Positions 9,605-18,110 of a stretch of 64,000 bases of DNA are shown here, piece after piece. The DNA is taken from the NCBI GenBank assembly GCA_003222195.1, contig QHVB01000029.1, forward strand, positions 82,950 to 146,949. The letters run 5' to 3'. This DNA is from Gemmatimonadota bacterium (lineage in GTDB: Bacteria; Gemmatimonadota; Gemmatimonadetes; Gemmatimonadales; GWC2-71-9). The position numbers and the translations under genes are program-made. The notes beneath the pieces were generated by a model. The model was not told the origin of the DNA, did not search any database, and worked only from the letters and a program-made list of their open reading frames with translations. The first letter of the stretch is position 1. Each line of letters begins with the position of its first letter.

Positions 9605-9632
9605 TTGCGTTCGGTCGTTATTCGGGTAGATT
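9605..9632 (+). promoter_or_regulatory. Probable lexA promoter
   Basis: TTGCGT at 9605-9610 and TAGATT at 9627-9632 are spaced by 16 bases and match the sigma-70 hexamers at 3 and 4 positions. Transcription would start near 9639, giving a leader of about 22 bases that includes the GGGAG ribosome-binding site at 9651-9655. The -10 sits exactly between two repeat boxes. Confidence 0.5.
9609..9626 (+). promoter_or_regulatory. Putative LexA operator, box 1
   Basis: The 18-base pattern GTTCGGT-N5-TTCGGG appears here and again at 9636-9653. Internally it is a direct repeat (TTCGG-N6-TTCGG), reminiscent of the GTTC-N7-GTTC SOS box of Alphaproteobacteria rather than the palindromic boxes of E. coli or Bacillus. 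It overlaps the end of the -35 and abuts the -10, where a bound repressor would block RNA polymerase. That LexA is the binder is inference from position. Confidence 0.55.
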
Positions 9633-9635
9633 ATG

Positions 9636-9653
9636 GTTCGGTAAATCTTCGGG
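9636..9653 (+). promoter_or_regulatory. Putative LexA operator, box 2
   Basis: Second copy of GTTCGGT-N5-TTCGGG, 27 bases downstream of box 1 and covering the predicted transcription start. All 13 defined positions are identical to box 1 while the 5 spacer bases differ, which argues for selection on the defined positions. Confidence 0.55.
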
Positions 9654-9660
9654 AGCCAGT

Positions 9661-10269
9661 ATGCCGGTCACGCGGCGCCAGCGCGAGATCCTCGATTACA
9701 TCTCGAAACACCTCGAGGAAAAGGGGTACGCCCCGAGCTTCGAGGAGATCGCCCGCCAGTTCGGGTTCCAATCGCTGGCCACGGTCCACGAACACCTCAC
9801 CAATCTCGAGCGCAAAGGGTACATCCGGCGAACTCACAACGAGAGCCGGGCGATCGAAATCGTGCCGCCCAAAGGTCAGACTGGCGCCACAGAGCTGCCG
9901 CTGCTGGGCCTGGTCGCGGCCGGGACGCCGATCGAGGCGGTGACGGGTGACGAGACGATCGCGGTCCCGGACGAGCTGCTGCCGCGGCGCGGACGCAGCT
10001 ACGTCCTCAAGGTGCGTGGTGACTCGATGATCGACGAGCACATCAAGGATGGCGATTACGTCGTCGTTCAGGAGCGTAATCAGGCCGACCCCGGCCAGAC
10101 CGTGATCGCACTGGTCCATGGAGAGGGCGCCACGGTGAAACGCTTCTACCGCGAACCCGGTGGGTGGATCAGGCTGCAGCCGGCCAACGATGCGCTCCAG
10201 CCGCTGCGTCTCAACGAGCGGGATGTCATCGTCCAGGGAGTGGTGGTCGGGGTCATCCGGAAATACTAG
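9661..10269 (+). CDS. lexA: LexA repressor, SOS response regulator
   Basis: LexA represses DNA-damage genes and is inactivated by RecA-stimulated self-cleavage. In the 202 residues an N-terminal winged helix-turn-helix spans about 1-65 (recognition region SFEEIARQFGFQSLATVHEHL). The self-cleavage Ala87-Gly88 lies in LVAAGTPIEA, the catalytic Ser122 in VRGDSMIDEH and the general-base Lys160 in ATVKRFYR. The ATG at 9661 is chosen because MPVTRRQREILDYI is the canonical LexA N-terminus and GGGAG lies five bases upstream. It is transcribed alone, between divergent trpC and convergent trpD (17-base 3' overlap), splitting the trp genes. Confidence 0.97.
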   Translation: MPVTRRQREILDYISKHLEEKGYAPSFEEIARQFGFQSLATVHEHLTNLERKGYIRRTHNESRAIEIVPPKGQTGATELPLLGLVAAGTPIEAVTGDETIAVPDELLPRRGRSYVLKVRGDSMIDEHIKDGDYVVVQERNQADPGQTVIALVHGEGATVKRFYREPGGWIRLQPANDALQPLRLNERDVIVQGVVVGVIRKY

Positions 10270-11299
10270 CCGTCGCTTTCCGCAGCCGATCGAGGGCCGC
10301 GCGCGCGGCGCCCGACGCCACAACTTCACGCGCGCGGCCGATCCCTTCGGCGAGGGACGCGGCGACTCCCGCCACGTAAAGGGCCGCCCCGGCGTTGAGC
10401 AGCACCGCCGCGAGCCCCGCAGGATCAGGCTCGTTACCTGCCGCACCGTTTCCAAGAATCCGTTCGAGCCGCTCGGCATTCGCCGCCGGTTCCCCACCCT
10501 GTAAATGGCCTACGTCCTTGATGCCCAGCCGGAAGCGCTCGGGATCGATCTCCCAGCTGCGTACCGCTCCGTCCTTCACTTCCCAGACGTCGGTCACGCC
10601 GTGCGGAGAGATCTCGTCCATGCCGACGCGACCGTGCACCACGAGCGCGTGCTCGGCGCCAAGTCTCACCAGCGCCTCGGCGACGATGGGCGCCCGCTCG
10701 GGCTCGGCGACACCGATCACTTGGCGCTTGACCCCGGCGGGGTTCGCCAGGGGGCCAACCAGGTTCATCAGCGTGGGCGTACCAAGCTCGCGCCGGACAG
10801 GCCCCACATGTTTCATCGCGGGATGAAAGCTCGGGGCAAACAGAAAGACGACGCGTGCTTCCTCCAACACGCGACTCGCGTTGGCGGCGTCCAGTACGAT
10901 GCGAATGCCGAGTGCTTCCAGGACATCAGCGGAGCCGCAGCGCGATGTGTAGGAGCGATTGCCATGCTTGGGAACCACTGCGCCGGCGCCGCTGGCGACG
11001 AATGCGGCCACCGTGGAGATGTTGAACGTCGATACGGAGCCACCGCCGGTGCCGCACGTATCCACCAGGTGTTGATGCGCGGCATTGACTCGCACCATCG
11101 CGTGCCGCAGCGCCCGCGCGGCCCCGGCGAGTTCGTCGGCAGTCTCGCCTTTCGCCCGTAGGCCCATCAGCAGCCCGCCGATTTGCGCGGGCGTCGCGTC
11201 GCCGCTCATCACCACGGCGAACACCTCCGCGGTCTGCTCCTCGGAGAGCGATTGCCGGTTCGCGAGGGCGGTCAGGGCGCGGCGCAGGGGAGAGTCCAT
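10253..11299 (-). CDS. trpD: Anthranilate phosphoribosyltransferase
   Basis: TrpD transfers the phosphoribosyl group of PRPP to anthranilate, the second step of tryptophan synthesis. The 348 residues match the family. The PRPP/Mg loop DTCGTGGGSVSTFNIST is at about 81-97, followed by the typical KHGNRSYTSRCGSADVLEALG. It is on the same strand as trpCB-A but is cut off from them by lexA, so it has its own promoter; TTGTCA-N17-TAGGCT lies just upstream. trpE/trpG are not in the window. Confidence 0.97.
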   Translation of the reverse strand: MDSPLRRALTALANRQSLSEEQTAEVFAVVMSGDATPAQIGGLLMGLRAKGETADELAGAARALRHAMVRVNAAHQHLVDTCGTGGGSVSTFNISTVAAFVASGAGAVVPKHGNRSYTSRCGSADVLEALGIRIVLDAANASRVLEEARVVFLFAPSFHPAMKHVGPVRRELGTPTLMNLVGPLANPAGVKRQVIGVAEPERAPIVAEALVRLGAEHALVVHGRVGMDEISPHGVTDVWEVKDGAVRSWEIDPERFRLGIKDVGHLQGGEPAANAERLERILGNGAAGNEPDPAGLAAVLLNAGAALYVAGVAASLAEGIGRAREVVASGAARAALDRLRKATASISG

Positions 11300-11308
11300 G
11301 AAGGATTA

Positions 11309-11337
11309 AGCCTATCACCCTTGTCAAATAGTGACAA
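11309..11337 (-). promoter_or_regulatory. trpD promoter
   Basis: On the minus strand TTGTCA (11337-11332) and TAGGCT (11314-11309) are separated by exactly 17 bases. Only 9 bases separate the -10 from the trpD ATG, so the mRNA would have at most two or three untranslated bases. The same TAGGCT -10 appears before the ferredoxin gene. Confidence 0.6.
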
Positions 11338-11350
11338 CGAGTTGCATCTT
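11321..11350 (+). promoter_or_regulatory. truA operon promoter (overlaps trpD promoter)
   Basis: TTGTCA at 11321-11326 and CATCTT at 11345-11350 are spaced by 18 bases, and the GTG start of truA follows after 7 bases. The -35 of this promoter and that of trpD are back to back and form the palindrome TTGTCA-N5-TGACAA. The -10 is weak, so this call is tentative. Confidence 0.4.
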
Positions 11351-11357
11351 TCCCCGC

Positions 11358-12140
11358 GTGACAAGCCGCCCCTTTCTCGCGGTGATCCAATACGACGGGG
11401 GTGGCTTCGCAGGGTGGCAGCGGCAGCCGGTCGACCGCACGGTTCAGGCTGAGTTTGAAGCCGTGCTCGAGCGCCTGATGGGTCGGAAGACGCCCGCAAC
11501 GGCCGCCGGTCGGACCGACACCGGCGTCCACGCGCTCGGCCAGGCTGTCAGCTTCGCGGGGGGCGACCGGTGGCAATCAGTGGATCTGCGCCGTGCGCTC
11601 AATGGGCTGCTGCCGCGCGAGATGTGGGTTCAGCAGGTGCATCTGATGAACCCGGGCTTTGATGCGCGCCGCAGCGCCATGGCGAGGCGGTATCGGTACC
11701 TGATCGGCACGGATGAAGCCGCATCGTCGCCGTTCCGCCGGCCCTACGAATGGGCGCTCAGCCAGGCGCTCGACGTCAACGCGTTGCAGGGCGCGGCGGC
11801 GGCACTCGTCGGCGAGCACAGTTTTCGCGGCCTGGCCGCGGCCGGTGCGAACACCACCCACTACCGATGCCGCGTGGCGCTTGCGCAATGGGCGCCGCGA
11901 GCGGACGGAGTAGGGATGGCGTTCACGGTCGAGGCCGATCGATTCCTGCATCACATGGTGCGATTCATCGTGGGCACCATGGTCGACATCGCCCTTGGCC
12001 GGCGCCCGCCGGCGGATTTCCCCCGTCAGCTCGCTGCGAACGACAATCTGGCGGCCAGCCCGCCCGCTCCGCCCCAGGGCTTGTATCTGGAGGCGGTGCA
12101 GTATTCCCCGGACCTCTACGCCGAGGAGTCTACATCATGA
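11358..12140 (+). CDS. truA: tRNA pseudouridine(38-40) synthase
   Basis: TruA isomerises uridines 38-40 of the tRNA anticodon arm. The catalytic Asp54 lies in AAGRTDTGVHALGQ, preceded by the family N-terminus LAVIQYDGGGFAGWQRQ, and the 260-residue length is normal. I chose the GTG at 11358 because it puts IQYDG at its usual place near residue 10 and lies 7 bases past a candidate -10; a GTG at 11331 lies inside the promoter palindrome. The gene heads a long plus-strand operon and its stop overlaps tal (ATGA). Confidence 0.95.
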   Translation: MTSRPFLAVIQYDGGGFAGWQRQPVDRTVQAEFEAVLERLMGRKTPATAAGRTDTGVHALGQAVSFAGGDRWQSVDLRRALNGLLPREMWVQQVHLMNPGFDARRSAMARRYRYLIGTDEAASSPFRRPYEWALSQALDVNALQGAAAALVGEHSFRGLAAAGANTTHYRCRVALAQWAPRADGVGMAFTVEADRFLHHMVRFIVGTMVDIALGRRPPADFPRQLAANDNLAASPPAPPQGLYLEAVQYSPDLYAEESTS

Positions 12141-12805
12141 AGTTTTTCCTCGACACGGCGAGTCTCAAAGACATCAGCTGGGCCGCGCAGGCCGGCTTGA
12201 TCGATGGCATTACCACCAATCCCTCGTTGCTCTCCAAGCAAGCCGGCGACCTCGATCCCCGCGACGTGCTGAAAGAGATCTGCTCGCTCGTCGACGGTCC
12301 GGTGTCGGCCGAAGTCGTGACGGTGGACGCCGAGGGGATGGTCAAAGAAGGCACGGAGCTTGCGAAAATCGCCGAGAACATCGTGGTCAAGATTCCGATG
12401 ATCGAGGCGGGCATGATCGCGGTACGCCGGCTCGCGGCCGCGGGGATTCGCACGAACGTGACGCTGTGCTTCTCGAGCGTGCAGTGCCTCATCGCAGCGA
12501 AGGCGGGTGCATCGTACGTGAGCCCGTTCATCGGCCGGCTGGATGATGTGGGGCAGGAAGGCATGGACGTCATCCGCGAAGCCCGCACGATCTTCGACAA
12601 CTACAATATCGAGACCGAAATTCTCGCCGCGTCGATCCGCCATCCGCGCCACGTTGTGGAAGCGGCGATGATCGGCGCCGACGTCGCGACATTGCCGCCC
12701 GATGTCCTGAAGAAGCTACTGCTGCATCCGCTCACCGACCGCGGCCTCGATCAGTTCCTCGCCGACTGGAACAAACTGGTCGCGCGGGCCAAGGCCGCAG
12801 TTTGA
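12137..12805 (+). CDS. tal: Transaldolase, FSA/TalC subfamily
   Basis: This short (222 aa) class of transaldolase moves dihydroxyacetone units in the pentose phosphate pathway; some members are fructose-6-phosphate aldolases. The N-terminus MKFFLDTASLKDISWAAQAGLIDG, the TTNPSLLSK motif at 26-34 and the Schiff-base Lys85 in NIVVKIPM are all present. The ATG overlaps the truA stop and a TTG of purB overlaps its own stop. Its place before purine genes fits a role in supplying ribose-5-phosphate for PRPP, which is inference. Confidence 0.93.
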   Translation: MKFFLDTASLKDISWAAQAGLIDGITTNPSLLSKQAGDLDPRDVLKEICSLVDGPVSAEVVTVDAEGMVKEGTELAKIAENIVVKIPMIEAGMIAVRRLAAAGIRTNVTLCFSSVQCLIAAKAGASYVSPFIGRLDDVGQEGMDVIREARTIFDNYNIETEILAASIRHPRHVVEAAMIGADVATLPPDVLKKLLLHPLTDRGLDQFLADWNKLVARAKAAV

Positions 12806-14208
12806 GCTGGGTCTCGCCGCTCTCGGCGCGCTACGCCTCACCAGCGATGCAGGCGCTGTGGGGCGAGCGCCGCCGCATCGGTTTATGGCGCCGGCTCTGG
12901 CTCGCGCTGATGGAAGCCGAAAAAGACCTGGGCCTGGCGATCCCTGAGGCCGCGGTGACGCAGCTGCGCGCCCACCTCGACGACGTGGATCTCGAGAAGG
13001 CCGCTGAATACGAGCGCCGGTTACGGCACGATGTGATGGCGCACATTCACCAGCTCGGCGACCAGGCTCCCGCCGCCCGTCCCTTCATCCATCTCGGCGC
13101 CACCAGTGCATTCGTAACCGACAATGCGGACCTCGTGTTGATGCGCGAGGCCATGCAGCTCCTCTTGGGCCGGATCGGCGCGTTGCTCGTGGCGATGGGG
13201 AAAGTCGCTCGCCGCCATCGCGCACTCCCCTGCCTCGCCTATACGCATTTCCAGGCTGCGCAGCTCACCACCGTGGGCAAGCGCATGACGCTGTGGATGC
13301 AGGATTTCGCGCTGGACGCCGAGGAATTGTTGAACCGGATCGCGACGCTGCGCTTCCGCGGCGTGAAGGGGACGACGGGCACCCAGGCCAGCTTCCTGGA
13401 GCTGTTCGACGGCGATCACGCGAAGGTCGCCGAGCTCGACACTCGCGTCTCACGCGCGCTGGGATTCGATCGTGTGCTTCCGATCACCGGGCAGACCTAC
13501 ACCCGCAAGCTGGACGGGCAGGTGCTCGCCGTCCTGTCCGGCGTTGCGCAATCGGCTGCGAAGTTCGCGACCGACCTGCGGCTGTTGCAACATGAGAGCG
13601 AGCTGCTCGAGCCGTTCGAGAGCGAGCAGGTCGGCTCGTCCGCTATGCCGTATAAGCGCAACCCGATGCGCGCCGAGCGGATCACGAGCCTGGCGAGGTT
13701 CGTGATCGAGCTTGAGGGCAACGCCTGGCATACCGCCGCCGCGCAGTGGCTCGAGCGCACGCTCGACGACAGCGCGAATCGCCGCCTTGTGATTCCGGAA
13801 GCCTTCCTCGCGACCGACGCGATTCTCGTCCTGGCCATCAACGTCGCCGCCGGCCTCGAGGTGCGCGAAGAGACGATCACCCAGCACGTCACGGCGGCAA
13901 TGCCGTACCTGGCGACTGAACGGCTCTTGATGCGGGGCGTGAAGGCGGGCGGAGACCGCCAGCAGCTGCACGAGGTGATCCGCGCGCAGAGTCTCCAGGG
14001 GTCGCAGGGGCTGCTCGACCGGCTGGCCCGGACACCTGAGTTCAAACAGCTGGGCGTTCGTGCGACGGCGGAGGAGCTGGATCCCGCGGCCTACGTCGGC
14101 CGTGCGCCCCAGCAGGTCGATGAGTTTCTCGATCGGGTGCTGCCAGACTTGATGCGTTCCATTCAAACCGCTGCCCCCGCGGCTGCCGCGGCGGAGGTTC
14201 AGGTATGA
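12802..14208 (+). CDS. purB: Adenylosuccinate lyase
   Basis: PurB removes fumarate from SAICAR and from adenylosuccinate, acting twice in AMP synthesis. The 468-residue protein belongs to the fumarase/aspartase superfamily: HDVMAHIHQL near 74, the LGATSAFVTDNAD segment near 98 and the signature GSSAMPYKRNP at about 278-288. It uses a TTG start in a TTGA overlap with tal. It is followed directly by purC with a 4-base overlap, so consecutive pathway steps are coupled. Confidence 0.97.
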   Translation: MSWVSPLSARYASPAMQALWGERRRIGLWRRLWLALMEAEKDLGLAIPEAAVTQLRAHLDDVDLEKAAEYERRLRHDVMAHIHQLGDQAPAARPFIHLGATSAFVTDNADLVLMREAMQLLLGRIGALLVAMGKVARRHRALPCLAYTHFQAAQLTTVGKRMTLWMQDFALDAEELLNRIATLRFRGVKGTTGTQASFLELFDGDHAKVAELDTRVSRALGFDRVLPITGQTYTRKLDGQVLAVLSGVAQSAAKFATDLRLLQHESELLEPFESEQVGSSAMPYKRNPMRAERITSLARFVIELEGNAWHTAAAQWLERTLDDSANRRLVIPEAFLATDAILVLAINVAAGLEVREETITQHVTAAMPYLATERLLMRGVKAGGDRQQLHEVIRAQSLQGSQGLLDRLARTPEFKQLGVRATAEELDPAAYVGRAPQQVDEFLDRVLPDLMRSIQTAAPAAAAAEVQV

Positions 14209-15119
14209 CCGGAGTGCTGGTGCAGAGCAAATTGCCGCTGCCGCTCCTGCGTCGCGGCAAGGTGCGCGAAGTCTACGAGGTGGACGACGCCACGCTGCTG
14301 CTTGTGGCGAGCGATCGCGTGAGCGCCTTCGATGTGGTCATGCGGGACGCGGTGCCCCACAAGGGCGCGGTGTTGACCCAGCTGAGCGCATTCTGGTTCG
14401 AGCGGCTGAAGGCCGTGATGCCGCACCACCTGCTCACCGCCGAGTTCGATGAGATCGTCGCTCGCGTTCCCACGCTCGCTCCACACCGCGATGAGTTACA
14501 GGGGCGCACGATGCTGACGCGCCGCGCCACCACTGTGCCGTTCGAATGCGTCGTGCGCGGTTACATCTCCGGCTCCGCCTGGGCCGAGTACAAACAGGCC
14601 GGTACTCTCGCGGGCGAACCGTTGCCCACGGGGCTGGTCGAAAGCGCTCAGCTCGATCCTCCGATCTTCTCGCCGGCCACCAAGGCCGAACAGGGACACG
14701 ACGAGAACGTCACCTTTGATCACGTCGTGCGTGGTCTCGGCCGGCTCCCGGCCGAGCGGTTACGCGGCGCCAGCCTCGCGTTGTATGAGGCAGGCCGTGA
14801 TTATGCCGCGAAGCGCGGCATCATCATCGCCGATACGAAATTCGAATTCGGGACCACACCAAAGGGCGAATTGATCGTCATCGATGAGATCCTGACGCCC
14901 GACTCATCGCGTTTCTGGCCGGCCGACCGGTACCAGCCGGGCAAGAGCCAACCCAGCTTCGACAAGCAGCCGTTGCGGGATTATCTGGCCGACCTGAAGC
15001 AGCAGGGCAAATGGAACGGCGAAGCCCCACCGCCCCCGCTCCCAGCCGAGGTCGTCCAGGCGACGAGTGGCCGGTATCGGGACGCGTATCGCCGTATCAC
15101 TGGAACCGATCTGGAGTGA
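14205..15119 (+). CDS. purC: SAICAR synthase
   Basis: PurC ligates aspartate to CAIR with ATP to form SAICAR. At 304 residues it is of the longer (fungal-like/Gram-negative) class with GKVREVYEVDD near 24, SAFDVVMRDAVPHKG near 42 and the CVVRGYISGSAWAEYK segment near 116. The ATG overlaps the purB stop. Its stop overlaps the GTG of psd (GTGA), continuing the unbroken operon into phospholipid genes. Confidence 0.97.
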   Translation: MTGVLVQSKLPLPLLRRGKVREVYEVDDATLLLVASDRVSAFDVVMRDAVPHKGAVLTQLSAFWFERLKAVMPHHLLTAEFDEIVARVPTLAPHRDELQGRTMLTRRATTVPFECVVRGYISGSAWAEYKQAGTLAGEPLPTGLVESAQLDPPIFSPATKAEQGHDENVTFDHVVRGLGRLPAERLRGASLALYEAGRDYAAKRGIIIADTKFEFGTTPKGELIVIDEILTPDSSRFWPADRYQPGKSQPSFDKQPLRDYLADLKQQGKWNGEAPPPPLPAEVVQATSGRYRDAYRRITGTDLE

Positions 15120-15745
15120 GGATCGCGCCCGAGGGATGGCCATTCATCGCAGCGGCGTGGGTCCTGGCACTGGTAGCCGGGTGGCTGTGGTGGCCGCTCG
15201 GCATATTGCTGGGGATCGTGGCGGCCTGGGTCGTCGCCTTTTTCCGCGACCCGATTCGACCGGGGCCGCGCGGTGAGCGTTACGTCCTGGCCGCGGCCGA
15301 GGGGCACGTGGTGCAGGTGATCGAAACCGACGAGCCGCTCTACGTGAAAGAACGCGTCGTGCGGGTTTCGATCTTTCTGTCGGTTTTCGACGTGCACGTG
15401 AATCGTTATCCCGTGGACGGCACGGTCGAGCTGGTCCACTACAACAAAGGAAAGTTTCTGCACGCTGGCCACGAGAAGGCGAGTCTCGACAACGAGCAGT
15501 CCTCGATCGGGTTGCGTGGCCCGCGGGGGCGCGTGCTGGTGCGCCAGATCGCCGGGCTGATCGCTCGGCGCATCGTGACCGACGCAAGGCCGGGCGATCG
15601 TGTGACCCAGGGCGACCGTTTGGGACTGATCCGCTTCGGCTCGCGCACTGACGTCTTTCTTCCCCTCTCGGCGCGCCCGGTCGTCAAAGTCAAACTTGGC
15701 GACCGCGTCCGGGTCGGTGGCACCGTCCTGGCGGAGTACGCATGA
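15116..15745 (+). CDS. psd: Phosphatidylserine decarboxylase proenzyme, short form
   Basis: Psd decarboxylates phosphatidylserine to phosphatidylethanolamine at the membrane. The 209-residue chain is the short form: hydrophobic segments at about 8-45, FFRDPIRPGP at 42-51, FDVHVNRYPVDG at 91-102 and the self-cleavage site Gly175-Ser176 in LIRFGSRTDVFLP, where the new Ser becomes the pyruvoyl cofactor. The GTG at 15116 in a GTGA overlap with purC is chosen over upstream starts. It is coupled to pssA downstream (4-base overlap), so substrate-making and substrate-using enzymes are co-expressed. Confidence 0.94.
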   Translation: MRIAPEGWPFIAAAWVLALVAGWLWWPLGILLGIVAAWVVAFFRDPIRPGPRGERYVLAAAEGHVVQVIETDEPLYVKERVVRVSIFLSVFDVHVNRYPVDGTVELVHYNKGKFLHAGHEKASLDNEQSSIGLRGPRGRVLVRQIAGLIARRIVTDARPGDRVTQGDRLGLIRFGSRTDVFLPLSARPVVKVKLGDRVRVGGTVLAEYA

Positions 15746-16599
15746 GACCACCGCCACTGCCGCTGCGTCGCGTCGTGATCGTGGTGCCGAGTCTCTTCAC
15801 GCTGTTCAATCTGTTCTTCGGCATCTGGGCGATGGTGCTCGCCACGCGCGGCGAGTTCTACCGCGCCGGGTGGTTTATCGTCTTCGCCGGCATTCTCGAT
15901 ACGCTGGATGGCCGGGTCGCCCGCATCTCGGGCACGGGGACGCGGTTCGGCGCCGAGCTCGACAGCCTGGTCGACATTGTGAGCTTCGGCGTCGCCCCCG
16001 CCTTCCTTATGTATCAGGTCGAGTTTGCCGCTGGCAGCGCGGGTGGAGGGAGCGGCGGCGCGTCCTGGATCTTCTGCTACTTCTACGTGATGGCTGCGGC
16101 AATCCGGCTGGCCCGCTTCAACGTGACGCAGGCGGGTCGCGCCAAGGCGTACTTCATCGGGTTGCCCTCGCCGGCGGCGGGGATGACGCTGGCCACCTAT
16201 TTCCCGTTTACGCAAACCTCGCTGTACGCGTCCTTGCACACCCTCCCGTGGCATCTGGTGCTCACCTTCCTGATGATCGCCCTGACGATCTTGATGGTGA
16301 GCAACGTCCACTATCCGACGCTGCCCCGGGCCGGCTTCCGCACCGCCAGCGGACTATTGGGGCTCACGCTCATTGTTGTTATCCTGGTGTTCGGGATCTG
16401 GAAGCACGACGTGTTCCTGTTCCCGCTGGGAATCGCCTACATGATCTACGGCGTGAGCCGGGCCATTCTGCTCGGTTTCTTCAAGGCCCCCGCTGAAGAT
16501 GAGGAGGCAGAGATCGCAGGTCCGATCGTCATCGACGAGAGTGAGCAGAACTTCCGCGGACCCAGGCGTCCGGGCACGGGCGCGGGAGGGGTGGCGTGA
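15742..16599 (+). CDS. pssA: CDP-diacylglycerol-serine O-phosphatidyltransferase
   Basis: PssA makes phosphatidylserine from CDP-diacylglycerol and serine in the inner membrane. The CDP-alcohol phosphotransferase signature D56-G57-x2-A60-R61-x8-G70-x3-D74-x3-D78 is complete, and the 285-residue protein has about seven or eight hydrophobic helices (e.g. VVPSLFTLFNLFFGIWAMVL). Overlaps of 4 bases on both sides tie it to psd and purS. The C-terminal ~30 residues are acidic and then Gly/Arg-rich, probably a disordered cytosolic tail. Confidence 0.95.
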   Translation: MRPPPLPLRRVVIVVPSLFTLFNLFFGIWAMVLATRGEFYRAGWFIVFAGILDTLDGRVARISGTGTRFGAELDSLVDIVSFGVAPAFLMYQVEFAAGSAGGGSGGASWIFCYFYVMAAAIRLARFNVTQAGRAKAYFIGLPSPAAGMTLATYFPFTQTSLYASLHTLPWHLVLTFLMIALTILMVSNVHYPTLPRAGFRTASGLLGLTLIVVILVFGIWKHDVFLFPLGIAYMIYGVSRAILLGFFKAPAEDEEAEIAGPIVIDESEQNFRGPRRPGTGAGGVA

Positions 16600-16853
16600 G
16601 CGGAGGAGCCTACACGGTCGAGATCCGCGTAATGCCGCGTGCCTCGCTCCTCGACCCGCAGGGCCAGGCCGTCCAACACGCGCTCCAGGCGCTCGGCTTC
16701 GGCGAGGTCGCCAGCGTCCGCGCCGGCAAACACCTGGTGGTGCAGGTGCAGGCGGCGACGCGCGAAGAAGCCGCCGCGAAGGCCCGCACCATGTGTGACC
16801 GGCTCCTCGCCAACCCCGTGACCGAGGATTACGAATGCAGCGTGTCGCCGTAG
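16596..16853 (+). CDS. purS: Phosphoribosylformylglycinamidine synthase subunit PurS
   Basis: PurS is the small bridging subunit of the three-part FGAM synthase, joining PurQ to PurL for ammonia transfer. The 85 residues match the family: [21 protein letters not shown] at the start, [17 protein letters not shown] in the middle and a C-terminal [17 protein letters not shown]. It is followed by purQ with a 19-base overlap, the standard order for the PurS-dependent system, and purL lies two genes later. Confidence 0.96.
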   Translation: MSGGAYTVEIRVMPRASLLDPQGQAVQHALQALGFGEVASVRAGKHLVVQVQAATREEAAAKARTMCDRLLANPVTEDYECSVSP

Positions 16854-17551
16854 TCGTCTTCCCCGGCTCGAACTGCGACGCGGACACGCTCGACGCGGCC
16901 CGCGCGGCGGGATCGGATGCCTACTACGTCTGGCACAAGGACACCGATTTGCAACGGGCGGACGCGGTGATCCTGCCGGGGGGCTTCAGCTACGGCGATT
17001 ATCTTCGATCTGGTGCGATCGCGCGCTTTTCACCGGTGCTGCGCGCGGTGACGGCGCACGCGCGCGCCGGCGGCGCGGTGCTCGGGATCTGCAACGGCTT
17101 CCAGATTCTGTGCGAGGCGGGCCTGTTGCCCGGCGCGTTGATGCGCAATGCGCGCCTCAAGTTTCTCTCGCGGCCGGTGCGGGTGCGCGTCGAGGCGACC
17201 GACACACCGTTTACCGCGAGCTACGAGCGCGGCGCGGAGCTGACGCTGCCCATCGCGCACGGCGACGGCCGCTATGTCGCCGATTCGCAGACGGCGGCCG
17301 AGCTCGAAGCCAATGGCCAGGTGGTCTTGCGCTATGTCACGGAGAATCCGAACGGATCGCTGCACGATATTTCCGGTGTTTGCAACGCCGGTCGCAACGT
17401 GGTTGGGATCATGCCGCATCCGGAGCGCCGCAACGCGCAGGTCCTAGGCGGTCAGGATGGCGCCCGCGTCTTCCTCTCTCTGGAGGCTCGTAATGCGACG
17501 CAGCACGTTGGCGATTTGCGCGCTGTTGACGGTCGCCATCTTAGGGTGTGA
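16835..17551 (+). CDS. purQ: Phosphoribosylformylglycinamidine synthase, glutaminase subunit PurQ
   Basis: PurQ hydrolyses glutamine and hands ammonia to PurL. The class I glutaminase triad is visible: the nucleophile Cys86 in [11 protein letters not shown] and His/Glu in GIMPHPER near 195. The 238 residues are a little longer than usual because the C-terminus (after LSLEARN) runs 59 bases into the following lipoprotein gene, which has its own strong ribosome-binding site. The last ~15 residues are probably not part of the fold. Confidence 0.96.
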   Translation: MQRVAVVVFPGSNCDADTLDAARAAGSDAYYVWHKDTDLQRADAVILPGGFSYGDYLRSGAIARFSPVLRAVTAHARAGGAVLGICNGFQILCEAGLLPGALMRNARLKFLSRPVRVRVEATDTPFTASYERGAELTLPIAHGDGRYVADSQTAAELEANGQVVLRYVTENPNGSLHDISGVCNAGRNVVGIMPHPERRNAQVLGGQDGARVFLSLEARNATQHVGDLRAVDGRHLRV

Positions 17552-18110
17552 TCAGGTCAACACCCAGGTCAACACCGCGAAGGCGAAGCTGAAGCTGGCG
17601 TGGGACAAACTCCGGGGTCGCTCGACCGCGCCGGCACCGCCACCGCCGCCGGTTCGCCCGGCGACTGATACCGCAGCAACACGGGTGACGGCGGTGGAGC
17701 GGCAGCAGGCGGCGTCGCAGCGTCCACGCCCCCCGGCGGCGCCACAAGGCCACGCCCTGACGCGCGACGTGCCCTATGTGTCGGACGACACGGGCACCAT
17801 CAATCCCGGGACGTCCGAGCGTGAGATCTATGAGTTGTGGGCCGCGCCGGCCGCAGTGCGGCGCGTGGGCAAATACACTTATCTGTTCTTCCGCAACGGC
17901 TGCGAATACACCTGCGGGACCATGGACGTGGTGACGCTCGAGAACGGCCACGTCGTCGATGCAATCTTGCGTTGGGACGGCCACCGCTACTCCGGCGAAT
18001 CGTCGTCACCTCCCGGCCGGGTTCCAATCGCCAATCCGGGCGGGGACACCTTGCACATTGCGCCCCCTCCTGCGCCGCCGCCAGCACCGGCGAGTCATGA
18101 CGCACAATAA
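17493..18110 (+). CDS. Predicted lipoprotein of unknown function
   Basis: I do not recognise a family. The N-terminus [21 protein letters not shown] is a lipoprotein signal with Cys19 as the likely lipidated residue. A short helix, a Pro/Ala-rich linker and a folded C-terminal part follow ([28 protein letters not shown] in essence, with a CEYTC motif), resembling outer-membrane-assembly style small domains that compare two states, but this is only an impression. The ATG at 17493 has TGGAGG seven bases upstream. It is wedged between purQ and purL, overlapping both neighbours, yet is unlikely to act in purine synthesis. Confidence 0.7.
   Translation: MRRSTLAICALLTVAILGCDQVNTQVNTAKAKLKLAWDKLRGRSTAPAPPPPPVRPATDTAATRVTAVERQQAASQRPRPPAAPQGHALTRDVPYVSDDTGTINPGTSEREIYELWAAPAAVRRVGKYTYLFFRNGCEYTCGTMDVVTLENGHVVDAILRWDGHRYSGESSSPPGRVPIANPGGDTLHIAPPPAPPPAPASHDAQ

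Noticed and set aside
11321..11337. TTGTCA-N5-TGACAA palindrome as a dedicated operator
   Set aside because: It is explained more simply as the two -35 elements of the divergent trpD and truA promoters lying back to back; an operator role is not needed, though not excluded.
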